A stretch of DNA of 64,000 nt from Bin5 sp963662575 (GTDB lineage Bacteria; Chloroflexota; Anaerolineae; Caldilineales; Caldilineaceae), in contig OY759723.1 in the NCBI GenBank assembly GCA_963662575.1, positions 620,001 through 684,000 of the forward strand. The letters run 5' to 3'. Numbering within the stretch: position 1 is the stretch's first letter; each line of letters opens with the position of its first letter. Below, piece by piece: positions 1-8,335 of the stretch. A program made the translations under genes and the position numbers. The notes under the pieces were generated by a model. The model had not been told where the DNA came from. It did not search any database and saw nothing but the letters and a program-made list of their open reading frames with translations.

Positions 1-74
1 TACTTCTGTGTGGCTCAGGGCTTGGGAATTGGTGGCGGCGGAGATGGTGACGCTCCTGGGTGGACGGGCGGCGG

Positions 75-1010
75 TTAGTGGTGGCGGACCCTGGGATCGA
101 CCATGACGTAGACGATGTCCATGACCAGGAATGTGACGACGGTCAGGACGGAGAAGAGAATGACGTCGAGAAAGACGACGGGATAGTCGCGGGCCATGAC
201 GGACTGGGCCATGAGGTTGCCGACGCCGGGCCAGGAGAAGACGACTTCGACGACGACGACGGTGCCGATGAGATGCGGCAGGGATGAGAGCGTGACGGTG
301 ATGACGGACAGGCTGCCGTTGCGCAGGGCATGGCCGAAGACGACGGCGCGCTCGCCGAGGCCTTTGGCGCGGGCGGTGCGGACGTAGTCCTGGCCGAGGG
401 CTTCGAGCATGCCGGAACGGGCGATGCGGGCGACGGTGGCGATGAGGCCGGTGGAGAGGGTGACGGCGGGCAGGATCAGATGTTTCCAGGTGCCGACGCC
501 GGACGTTGGCAAGAGCCTGAGCTGGACGGAAAAGATGAGGATAAGGACGATTGCGAGGAAGAACTGCGGCGTGACGATGCCGAGGACGGCGGCCATGGTG
601 GCGGCGGTGTCGATCATGGTGCCCCGGCGCAGGGCGGCGAGAATGCCGAGGGGCAGGCCGAGGGCAATGCCGAGGACGACAGCGGCACCGCCGAGGCGCA
701 GGCTATTGGGCAGGCGCTCGAAGATGACGCGGGTGGTGGGCACGCCGTAGCGGAAGGAGTAGCCGAAGTCGAGCTGCAGCGTTTTTTGCCAGAAGACGAT
801 GTACTGGACGATGGGGTGCTTGTCCAGCCCCATTTTGCGGCGGACTTCCTGGTATTCCTCCTGGATTTCCTCGGGATCGCGGTTGGGGTCGAGGTTGACG
901 CCGAGGCTGGCGGGATCGCCGGATACGCGGATCAGGAAGAAGACCAGCGTCACGACCATCAGTATGACGAGGACCGCTTGCAGCAGGCGGCGGATGACGA
1001 AAGCGCGCAT
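75..1010 (-). CDS. ABC transporter permease, DppB/OppB-like
   Basis: Inner-membrane permease of a peptide/nickel/opine-class (PepT) ABC importer, 311 aa, the normal length. It opens with the family hallmark of a charged start and one hydrophobic helix (MRAFVIRRLLQAVLVILMVV), then an extracytoplasmic segment with SGDPAS, then the transport domain. Near residues 205-220 it has the EAA-loop sequence YVRTARAKGLGERAV, which contacts the ATPase. The C-terminus ends with the usual DPRVRHH-type tail. It follows the binding-protein gene on the same strand, with a 12-bp-stem hairpin between them. The partner permease and ATPases would lie beyond the left edge. The substrate cannot be read from sequence; this class moves oligopeptides but also oligosaccharides in many thermophiles and Chloroflexota. 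Confidence 0.93.
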   Translation of the reverse strand: MRAFVIRRLLQAVLVILMVVTLVFFLIRVSGDPASLGVNLDPNRDPEEIQEEYQEVRRKMGLDKHPIVQYIVFWQKTLQLDFGYSFRYGVPTTRVIFERLPNSLRLGGAAVVLGIALGLPLGILAALRRGTMIDTAATMAAVLGIVTPQFFLAIVLILIFSVQLRLLPTSGVGTWKHLILPAVTLSTGLIATVARIARSGMLEALGQDYVRTARAKGLGERAVVFGHALRNGSLSVITVTLSSLPHLIGTVVVVEVVFSWPGVGNLMAQSVMARDYPVVFLDVILFSVLTVVTFLVMDIVYVMVDPRVRHH

Positions 1011-1032
1011 GGGAGAGTGGAGGCGTGAGCGG

Positions 1033-1068
1033 CGGGGCGTGAGGAGAGGGTATACCCCTCACGCCCCG
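1033..1068 (-). promoter_or_regulatory. Intercistronic hairpin between binding-protein and permease genes
   Basis: A perfect 12-bp stem (1033-1044 pairing with 1057-1068) closes an 11-nt loop in the 79-bp gap after the binding-protein stop. No T-run follows on the minus strand, so it is more likely an mRNA-stabilising or attenuating structure than a full terminator. The same arrangement recurs at 31047-31078. Confidence 0.7.
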
Positions 1069-1089
1069 TCACTTAATCATTATTGTTGC

Positions 1090-2658
1090 TTATTCGGTCG
1101 GGATGAAGATTTCGAACGATTTGCTGAAGGACAGTTCCGGCAGGCCCGGGCTGAGGGCGTAGAGGGCCGGGATGGTGTAGGCGTGCAGGGCCTGTGCGTT
1201 GTCGCAGATGTAGGCGGCGATGTCTCTGACGACGGCTTCACGCTCGATGGGGTCGCCGATGACGCGCTTGGCGGCGCCCATTTCAAGGAAGGCGGGATCG
1301 GGCGAGGTGTCGCCGACGGGGCCCCACATGGAGGTGGTGTTGTCGGCGAGGTACCAGTTGAGGCCGATGTTCATGATGGGCGGCAGGGTCTGGTCGATCA
1401 GTTCCTGCAGCCAGACGGAGGACTCGGGGTATTCCATCTCGACGATGATGCCGACCTGGGCCCACTGGGCGGCGAGGGCTTCCATGAAGGTGCGGTCGCG
1501 GAAGTAGCGGCCGGTGGTGGCGGAGCCTGTGATGGTGAAGCCGTCGGGGTAGCCGGCCTCGACGAGGAGTTCTTTGGCCTTTGCGGGATCGTAGGGATAG
1601 GTCTGGACTTCGGGGTTGTAGCCGAAGCCGCCGGGGGCGACGATCTGGCAGTCGAGCTTGGTGCCGAAGCCGCCGGCGATGGTGCTCCACATGCCGTCGA
1701 GGTCGACGGAGTAGAGCATGGCCTGGCGGACGCGCACGTCATTCAGGATTTCGTTGCGGCCGTAGATGTTGATGCCGACGTACATGCTCTGCATGCTGTC
1801 GCCGGCGTAGAGCTCGAAACCGTCGGCGGTGAGGCTGTCGATCTGGTCCGGGGGCACGTGGGCGGCGACGTGGATCTCATTGCTCCTGAGGGCGGCGACG
1901 CGCACGGCTGCTTCGGGCATGTGGCGGAAGGTTACTTTTTCGATGACGGGCACACCGTCGGGGTGGTCTTCCCAGCGTTCGAGGGTGATGTAGCTGTCGC
2001 GCTGCCAGGATGAGAATTTGTAGGGGCCGGTGCCGACGGGCTCTTCGATGTAGCCGTCAAGGCCGACAGCTTCGAGGTGGTCGGGCGCGAGCGGCATGTG
2101 GTTGGCGAAGAGGTTGGCCCAGCGATCGATGGGTTCGATGAGCGTGAACTCCATGGTGTAGTCGTCGATCACTTCGTAGGACTCGTAGTCGTTGAGCTGG
2201 CGGAAGGACCAGGTGAATTTCTGCGGGTCGGCGTCTCTGAGCAGCTCGAAGCTCTTGGCAAGGCCGGGCGCGGTGAGGATTTCGCCGTTGTGGAACTCGA
2301 TGCCTTCTTTGATGACGATACGGACGGTGACGTCGTCGACGAGCTCCATGGTATCGAGCAGGACGGGGTCGATGGCGCCGGTCTCTTCGTTGAGGACGGC
2401 CAAGGTCTCGTACAGCAGTTTGGAGAAGATGCGGGACTGCAGGGATGGGACGGTGTTGCCGACGAGGGTGACGGGCAGGGCGCCCATGCCGATGATCATT
2501 TCATCGGGGTAGCCTTCTGCGGCCGGTTCGGCCATTTCGTCGGCGGCCATGTCGCCGGATTGGGCGCCGCCGGTGTCAGCGGGGACACAGGCGGTCATGA
2601 CGAAAAGGGCGAGGAGCGCGGCGAGAATCGAGAAAGTGCGGATACGTCGTGCAGACAT
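1090..2658 (-). CDS. ABC transporter substrate-binding lipoprotein, SBP family 5
   Basis: Extracytoplasmic solute-binding protein of the PepT-class importer whose permease follows, 522 aa. The N-terminus is a lipoprotein signal: basic MSARRIRTF, a hydrophobic stretch, then the lipobox LFVMTAC with the lipidated Cys at about residue 24, followed by an acidic, Ala-rich linker. The body has SBP_bac_5 features: an early segment on the target complex (LLYETLAVLNEETG), VTVRIVIKEGIEFHNGE, then VGTGPYKFSSWQRDSYITLERW, and later VRQAMLYSVD. The start is supported by a GGAG Shine-Dalgarno motif close upstream. An 18-bp palindrome at 2704-2721 lies about 45 bp before the start codon and could be an operator. 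The ligand is unknown. Confidence 0.93.
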   Translation of the reverse strand: MSARRIRTFSILAALLALFVMTACVPADTGGAQSGDMAADEMAEPAAEGYPDEMIIGMGALPVTLVGNTVPSLQSRIFSKLLYETLAVLNEETGAIDPVLLDTMELVDDVTVRIVIKEGIEFHNGEILTAPGLAKSFELLRDADPQKFTWSFRQLNDYESYEVIDDYTMEFTLIEPIDRWANLFANHMPLAPDHLEAVGLDGYIEEPVGTGPYKFSSWQRDSYITLERWEDHPDGVPVIEKVTFRHMPEAAVRVAALRSNEIHVAAHVPPDQIDSLTADGFELYAGDSMQSMYVGINIYGRNEILNDVRVRQAMLYSVDLDGMWSTIAGGFGTKLDCQIVAPGGFGYNPEVQTYPYDPAKAKELLVEAGYPDGFTITGSATTGRYFRDRTFMEALAAQWAQVGIIVEMEYPESSVWLQELIDQTLPPIMNIGLNWYLADNTTSMWGPVGDTSPDPAFLEMGAAKRVIGDPIEREAVVRDIAAYICDNAQALHAYTIPALYALSPGLPELSFSKSFEIFIPTE

Positions 2659-2703
2659 TCTTTACTCCTGTGCGGTTGTGAAGGTGATGAGTTTTTTTAT
2701 GGC

Positions 2704-2721
2704 ACAGTTCAGGTGAACTGT
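2704..2721. promoter_or_regulatory. 18-bp palindrome, possible operator
   Basis: The sequence ACAGTTCAGGTGAACTGT consists of two perfect 8-bp arms around a central GG/CC. It sits about 45 bp upstream of the binding-protein start codon. Perfect even-spaced palindromes of this size are typical of LacI/GntR-type repressor sites. No regulator gene is adjacent, so the role is an inference. Confidence 0.45.
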
Positions 2722-2815
2722 TGGACGCTGTTTTGAGGAGATGTGCGTAGTTTATACGACAGGTGCGGAATTTGCACAAGTTTGGGGGAGGGTGCAGGGC
2801 GTACGCATATTGTTG

Positions 2816-3030
2816 GGAGAGAATTTTTGGGAGATAGCCAGTTTTCCAACCGGCTCGTTTACGTTTGGCAGAAATACCGATTTGGACGCTGTTCCCTCTG
2901 CGTAGGAGGTTGAAAGCCAAGCGGCGCAAGACGGCCATATTGTGCTGCGCATGGGCCTGACGGATGCGGGTGTCGTCCCCAGGAAAGGCGACATCCAAGA
3001 ACCGGTGGACTGAGTTCTTGATGCTCCAGT
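2816..3030 (-). pseudogene. ISAs1-family transposase, C-terminal remnant
   Basis: A minus-strand open stretch encodes about 72 residues matching the conserved C-terminal block of ISAs1 (H-repeat) transposases: HWSIKNSVHRFLDVAF, then DDTRIRQ, then NMAVLRRLAFNLLRR, then a GW-K-T-GYL end. The Glu of the family's HW-IEN-LHW block reads Lys here. The rest of the transposase (N-terminal DDE parts) is missing, and the reading frame on both sides does not look coding. It is a decayed insertion-sequence fragment upstream of the importer operon. I did not find intact terminal inverted repeats around it. Confidence 0.75.
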
Positions 3031-3363
3031 GGCTGAGGATGGAAGTCAGGAACAGTCCAGCATCGGAGAAAAAGACGGAATTCAGATGAGATGCAAATAC
3101 CTTGGGGGCTGATGCGAGCATTTCATTCATAGTGGATCGTTTGAGTCAGATTCATCTTGAAGGTGGGAAGCAGGTTTTCTCGTCTGTATGTTGGACGAGA
3201 GTTTATGAGCGTTTACGAGTGTTGGCGTGATGTCTGAACTACCGTTCATGAGAATTGTTTGTTGGGCTGTGATGAGGGCTTCGCTGGCGCACGTGGGCGC
3301 GTACAAGGTCTAACGAGAGATGTACAAGAGTTGTACGGCCGGTGATATGGTGGGACGTGATTG

Positions 3364-3423
3364 GTCGGGTCAAGTCGACTCATGTCGGGTCAAGTAGGTA
3401 TAAGTCGGGTCAAAGCGGGCGAT
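3364..3423. repeat. Three 20-bp-period direct repeats
   Basis: The motif GTCGGGTCAA begins at 3364, 3384 and 3404, exactly 20 bp apart, with diverged sequence between copies. A spacing of two helical turns would place all copies on the same DNA face, as in iterons or protein-binding arrays. No known site matches. Confidence 0.6.
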
Positions 3424-3574
3424 ATTTTTTTCGGGCCCTTTTTGGTTGTTACGCTTTTGCATCAGTTTTACCGCTTCTGGAGTCTGTTCCCGGTTCTGGC
3501 AAGTTCTCTACGACTTACGCAGACGCCAGACTCACTCCGGTCATCTGGCGGTTGGGGTGGCAGAGTGTCGTGTC

Positions 3575-3610
3575 AGGTCGATCCAAGTCGATCTAGGTCG
3601 ATCCAGGTCG
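3575..3610. repeat. 10-bp-period direct repeat
   Basis: Three and a half copies of a decamer of the form AGGTCGATCC, with single-base variants, run head to tail. The core GTCGATC resembles but is not identical to the GTCGGGTC core of the 20-bp repeat 200 bp upstream. Confidence 0.55.
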
Positions 3611-3959
3611 TGGGGTTTTCTTTTTTTTTGGCGTTTGTGTGGTTGGGTTTGGTGGTGGATGGGCATTGGTTTGTTGTGGCGGTGCTGGGTGATTCTGTGA
3701 TGGGTGGGTGTGATGTTAGGGGTAGTATATCACGGATTTGAGGGGTTTTTGGGGCGATTTGGGGATTTTTTTTGATTGCGTGAGGTGGTCAGGTCCGTCA
3801 TTAGGTCCCTTCCCTTTTTCCAGGTGATGAACTGACTAGCGTAGCAAATTCTCCGCTGTTCGGCACTTTGCTATTTTATCACCATTTGAGATGCAATTGC
3901 CCTGAGAAATGACGAAGTATTGCTTGGGAGCTGATGCACAATATGCTAGAATAGTTAGT

Positions 3960-3971
3960 CGCACGCGTGCG
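3960..3971. promoter_or_regulatory. 12-bp perfect palindrome upstream of the STAND gene
   Basis: CGCACGCGTGCG is a perfect palindrome about 80 bp upstream of the start at 4054, in otherwise AT-rich DNA. It could be an operator for the downstream defence gene; there is no further support. Confidence 0.3.
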
Positions 3972-4053
3972 CCGGAGGAGGACCAATGGTTGTAGTATTC
4001 TACTCTTGCCTAGGTTAAGTATCTTCTGACAGTCTTTTGGAGAAATTTTTTGC

Positions 4054-7000
4054 ATGATAGACAGAGACAACGACTCTCTCCCTGAATTGTGGGAACAAAC
4101 TCGATCTGGCGCATGGTCATTGCGAGGGTTCCACTATCAGCATTTGTTCTCAACCCTCATTCTCGTCCATCAGTGGGCAGGGTTAGGTCCTACGGGAAAA
4201 CTGGTTCCGGAAGGGCAGGAAGACTGCGTCATTGAATTACCTGACCGGGATATCTGGATCCAGATAAAGTCGAAGAAGCGTGGTTCCTTTAGCAAGCAAA
4301 CGGTGGAAGAAATCCTGGCCGATATCAAACAGACAGTCGAACGAACCAGCAGTCAGAAGGCAATACAGTTGGCGGTTGGTCTTGAGCAGCTATGCACCGG
4401 CGTTCCCAGACAAGGACTTGACAAACTTTTCGAAGCGGGAATTGGGGAGATCGTGATCTGCGAAGAACCGGAAGCGGAAATAGTCAATCTGCTCGCTCAA
4501 GAACTACCTGTCTTGGAAGAAGTCGCAGAAGTCCTAGCAAGGATTATCTATTGCCTGGTTGCCGATTGCGCTGTCGAAAACGCCGGTCGCACATTCGAGA
4601 ACAGGCGGCGAATTTCAACGACTGAGATTGATCAGTTGATCCACAGTTACCTTGAGGTTAGCGATCCGTCGGCAATCACCCATGCATTTGAGTCGGGTGC
4701 GTTGGCGTCGGTCGATTTCGTTACACCGGTCTCTGAGCCTGGATTTTATAAGGGCATCAAAGTCAGACCCGGTCATCTAGCTGCGGGCCTCGTCTTAGAG
4801 CGCCCAACGGAAACGCAAGCAGTTGTGGAAGAACTAAAGAATCAGAGGCATCTGCTTATTACCGGCCCTTCGGGGGCTGGGAAATCCGCTCTTATGTGGC
4901 TTTCGGCAAATTCATTGAATAATGAAATGCGGTGGTATCAAGTTTCTGATCGTGCTGATGTGAACCATACGGCCTCGATTGTTCGATCTGTACGGGCGTG
5001 CCGTCCCAGTGAAATCGCCCCCATCAGTTTGGCATTTGACGAAGTAGGACCTTCGAACATTGATGTTTGGAACATCCTTGCCAACGAACTGAGAGAATTA
5101 CCTTATGTTTACCTTTTGGGAACCGCTCGAAACGAAGATGTGCCACTTATCTCCCATCAACCCGATACCAGCTTCTTCGAGGTCCGGCTCAGTCAGGAAC
5201 TCGCGCGGAGCGTCTGGCAGAAACTGACTAAACAGGACCAGACAGAGTGGCAGCACTGGCAAGAGCCATACGAACAGTCTGACGGGCTGATGCTCGAATA
5301 CGTACACATCCTGACACAGGGCAAGAGGCTCGCCGATGTGATCGGTGAACAGGTTCGCCATAGGCAACAGGCGAACCGCTACGACGAGCTCGCCATAGTC
5401 AGAGGTACTTCAGTTCTGTGCGCCCTTGGTGGAGAAGTCGAAACCAAAAGACTTTTCGAGCTATTGGAATTGCCTCTAGAACGTGCAAGCACGGCATTGA
5501 CAAGACTGCACAATGAGCACCTTGTGCTTGAGATTCGGCAGGGCGTTCTCGGTGGCCTGCATGCGCTGCGCTCCACTGCCCTAAGCGAGGCCTCTCATGA
5601 TGGAGCCGCTTTCCTGCACGCCGACACATTCTGGCGTTTACTATTGGCTGCGACCTACGAGACGCTGCCCAGAATAATCCACTCTGTTTTCAGGACGACT
5701 CAGCCTGAAGACGAAACCAAGGTTGTTCAAAAACTTGCAGACCTATTGGCCCAGAATGACGATGTCGAAGTGTGGTCTGCGGTTATGACCGGCCTTGGGC
5801 TCGGCACGATTGAACGGCGAGTTGCCTCCTTCGAAAATCTCCTAGAAAGATATAGAGTCCAACGCGGCCTCTGGTCTGCCGCCTCCCTATTTGCGCTTCT
5901 GGATGGGGAGATGCCCGATAACACACGGCCTGAGGTTCGACAAGCGGTACTTGCATTCAAGAATGCAAATCATGGCGATCTGCGGGCGAATTGCTTGACT
6001 TCGCTGCCTAACACAACGAAGTGGCCGCGTTGCACGGATCTGCAACGGGCTAACCGCTTCCTCTCCTGTTTCGTGCGACTTGCCGGGGGAAAATCAGTTC
6101 CATTAAAACATCTTCCCTACCTCACAGTCGAGGCAGATCACGATATCAAAGATGTTGCTGCCTTTTTGTCGACAGCCTATGAAGTTGACCCAGACTGGGC
6201 CAGGAACCAAGCAGCCGAGTTTGGAGGTGAACAGGTGCTTCTTGATCAGTATCATTCACAGACTCCGTGGATGAAAGCGCCAGCAGTGGAACTCAAACAA
6301 GAGCACGGACGCACCGTCCGTGCAGACTTACTGTACATAGATCAGGACCATCAAGCCGACCCTCATGAGACTATTGTTGCCATTTGCGAGACCTTGCTGG
6401 CGCTTTCCCCGGCTTCTGATGCGGCGGCGTCCGATGTCGTTGACCCAGCGGGCCAGCCTGTGGCTGTCGGGAGCTTCGGACCTTTGTCCAAAAATATACC
6501 TAGAAGGAATCTACCCACTCAAACGCGGGTTTCTTGGAACGTGGCCTTTCGCCAAATCCTGCAGGCGCACGCGACAACAGTCAGTCTAACCGAATACGCA
6601 CACACGATGGCTCAACTCATTAGACGCACCGAAAAAACCTTCAGTACATTTACCAAGAAGTGGCTCAAAGGTATGGGTATTTCGGATACACTGGACACCG
6701 ACATCAGACAGATAGTCTCTGAAGCATACCGGCTTGCCCCCCCGTCATTAGGGCCAGTCGAATTCTCCACGACGAACCCCGCCTATAATATAGAGGATGA
6801 GAATAGGCTTGGCTCCTTGTTGGTCAATGTTCTCGACAACATTGCACGGAAAATGAAGGAAGTTCCGGTCTCGGCAAACGCCATTGTCGCGGATGCAAAG
6901 ACTGTTGCCGCTTTTGCTGATAGCCGATCTTTTGAGATACGTCAGCAAATTGAATTCGACATCTGGCGAACAGTGTCGTCCCCTCCCCGAGGTAGATTGA

Positions 7001-7911
7001 TGACGCTCGCAGAACATTTGGAAGATGTTGCGTGCATTTTGCACGAAATAGGATATCGCTCCAGAAACTACTCCACTCCAGATAGCGTTGACATCCTGAA
7101 CACTCTTCCAGGAAAATCCGTCCGTGCAGCAGCCAAAATTTGCCGACAATCGGCGAAAAGCCGCCTCTCCCAAAAGCTGCGCTCTCTGGAGAAAGAAATA
7201 AGAGCTAGAGGTTGGACTGCCACATGCTGGACACGCCCAACCGATAGGTCCAAGAGTGCTTACTGGCCAGCTGTAGAGGTCGCCGTATTGGTTGAAATCG
7301 CAGGCTTTGACACCGACGGCGGCTATCTTGAAGACTGCCTCTCAAAGGGGCAAGAGCATTTGAGTGATGATTGGTGTTTTTGCGTCGCGCCCGTGTTAAA
7401 TGGATATCTCCTACCGACATTTGCGTTTACACCTTCCTCGAGGGGGCCAGTGGTCGACTTCGATTTCGAAAGCAAATGGACAGAGCACATAGACCTGCCA
7501 TTTCTCACAGCTGAGGTGGCTCCCACTTCGGACGCCTTCGACAAAGCCGTTGACAGCTGTCATCAGATTTCGGCGATCATTTTTTCACGCGACCTAGAAA
7601 ACCTCTTTCCGGAAGAGGACATCGTTCTTACCAAGGCAGTTGAGCGTCACAATCAGAATAAGGAAATCATGGAAGCTTTTGCAGCAGAATCCGGCCTGGA
7701 AGAATTCCATGATGCAGCTGTGTATCTCAACGAAGTTGGAATGCAGGTTCGCAACGAATATCAAGCCGCTCAAAGCGGTCAAGAAATCGAAGACCCGTTG
7801 TGTATGAATCCCTTCCGCGCAATAGCCGGCGAGGCAAACGAAGAGACTTTTGAACTGGGCAGGTGGCGTATGTTACTTCGGCAGGCTGAGTGCCAACGCC
7901 TCGCCTCGTGA
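4054..7911 (+). CDS. Cap4-like (DUF4297) nuclease fused to a STAND-type P-loop NTPase
   Basis: Predicted antiviral effector/sensor, 1285 aa. The N-terminus carries the DUF4297/Cap4 nuclease signature: RGFHYQH at about residues 24-30, an acidic EGQED segment at 53-57, and the WIQIKSKK strand at 69-75 whose Q-x-K is the PD-(D/E)xK-fold catalytic motif. A spacer leads to a P-loop NTPase with Walker A GPSGAGKS (271-278) and Walker B ISLAFDE (324-330), followed by a long helical C-terminal half of about 850 residues without obvious motifs, a plausible sensor. This order (nuclease, NTPase, long sensor) is that of STAND defence proteins such as the Avs group. What is seen is the motifs; activation by a phage protein is inferred. 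It stands alone on the plus strand, convergent with the GmrSD-like gene. Alternative starts within the first few codons were not evident. Confidence 0.8.
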   Translation: MIDRDNDSLPELWEQTRSGAWSLRGFHYQHLFSTLILVHQWAGLGPTGKLVPEGQEDCVIELPDRDIWIQIKSKKRGSFSKQTVEEILADIKQTVERTSSQKAIQLAVGLEQLCTGVPRQGLDKLFEAGIGEIVICEEPEAEIVNLLAQELPVLEEVAEVLARIIYCLVADCAVENAGRTFENRRRISTTEIDQLIHSYLEVSDPSAITHAFESGALASVDFVTPVSEPGFYKGIKVRPGHLAAGLVLERPTETQAVVEELKNQRHLLITGPSGAGKSALMWLSANSLNNEMRWYQVSDRADVNHTASIVRSVRACRPSEIAPISLAFDEVGPSNIDVWNILANELRELPYVYLLGTARNEDVPLISHQPDTSFFEVRLSQELARSVWQKLTKQDQTEWQHWQEPYEQSDGLMLEYVHILTQGKRLADVIGEQVRHRQQANRYDELAIVRGTSVLCALGGEVETKRLFELLELPLERASTALTRLHNEHLVLEIRQGVLGGLHALRSTALSEASHDGAAFLHADTFWRLLLAATYETLPRIIHSVFRTTQPEDETKVVQKLADLLAQNDDVEVWSAVMTGLGLGTIERRVASFENLLERYRVQRGLWSAASLFALLDGEMPDNTRPEVRQAVLAFKNANHGDLRANCLTSLPNTTKWPRCTDLQRANRFLSCFVRLAGGKSVPLKHLPYLTVEADHDIKDVAAFLSTAYEVDPDWARNQAAEFGGEQVLLDQYHSQTPWMKAPAVELKQEHGRTVRADLLYIDQDHQADPHETIVAICETLLALSPASDAAASDVVDPAGQPVAVGSFGPLSKNIPRRNLPTQTRVSWNVAFRQILQAHATTVSLTEYAHTMAQLIRRTEKTFSTFTKKWLKGMGISDTLDTDIRQIVSEAYRLAPPSLGPVEFSTTNPAYNIEDENRLGSLLVNVLDNIARKMKEVPVSANAIVADAKTVAAFADSRSFEIRQQIEFDIWRTVSSPPRGRLMTLAEHLEDVACILHEIGYRSRNYSTPDSVDILNTLPGKSVRAAAKICRQSAKSRLSQKLRSLEKEIRARGWTATCWTRPTDRSKSAYWPAVEVAVLVEIAGFDTDGGYLEDCLSKGQEHLSDDWCFCVAPVLNGYLLPTFAFTPSSRGPVVDFDFESKWTEHIDLPFLTAEVAPTSDAFDKAVDSCHQISAIIFSRDLENLFPEEDIVLTKAVERHNQNKEIMEAFAAESGLEEFHDAAVYLNEVGMQVRNEYQAAQSGQEIEDPLCMNPFRAIAGEANEETFELGRWRMLLRQAECQRLAS

Positions 7912-8335
7912 GTCAACCTATTCTGTAATCGTCACGATCTCCGCTGTTTTACCCGTCGCCTGAAATTCTTCAATTTCGAGATTCTCCCTGGTGTCCGCCT
8001 TCCCACTTCTGCCCCCGCCTCTATGATAGAACCATTACAGGTCGGCCTACAGATCTTCACCAAGGCCTTTACACAAATCGACGTCGCCAGGATCGAGCTT
8101 TGCCTATACGCCGACGCCTTCCCCAAGGTCTCCGGCTGTCTGGCCAGGTACATATCAGTCGCCTCATTGATCGATTCGACCATGCCTGGTCAGGAAGTAT
8201 GGCGTCGTTGGGTCGCCGTCATGGGGATCTCCCTCGACTTCCTTAGCTGACACATGCCAGAGGGCGGACCCGAACAACTGTTATGGACTGCGCTCAGCAC
8301 ATACTGCTCGCACAGATTGTCAGAAGATTCTCGTG
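7912..8335. other. Gap between convergent defence genes, possible decayed ORF
   Basis: No convincing gene. On the minus strand the last 33 codons of an open frame (ending at 7926) read like a normal protein C-terminus, with ENLEIEEFQATGKTAEIV, but the frame is closed upstream by a stop and no start is present. It may be the tail of a deleted gene. The longer open frames here are low in plausibility. Confidence 0.35.

Larger units (their letters stand above)
3131..4053. other. Gene-free gap with short direct repeats before the defence island
   Basis: No credible coding sequence. Short open frames here are G/T-rich and lack ribosome sites. The stretch carries a 20-bp-period repeat (3364-3423), a 10-bp-period repeat (3575-3610), a G/T-rich tract (about 3615-3780) and a 12-bp palindrome (3960-3971) ahead of the next gene. 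It marks the boundary between the GC-rich metabolic DNA and the defence genes. Confidence 0.6.

Noticed and set aside
799..2013. 404-residue open frame on the plus strand
   Set aside because: Antisense to the permease and binding-protein genes, composed of repetitive Asp/Gly/Val; not a gene.
8023..8250. 75-residue plus-strand open frame between convergent defence genes
   Set aside because: No ribosome site and no recognisable pattern; overlaps equally weak frames on the other strand.
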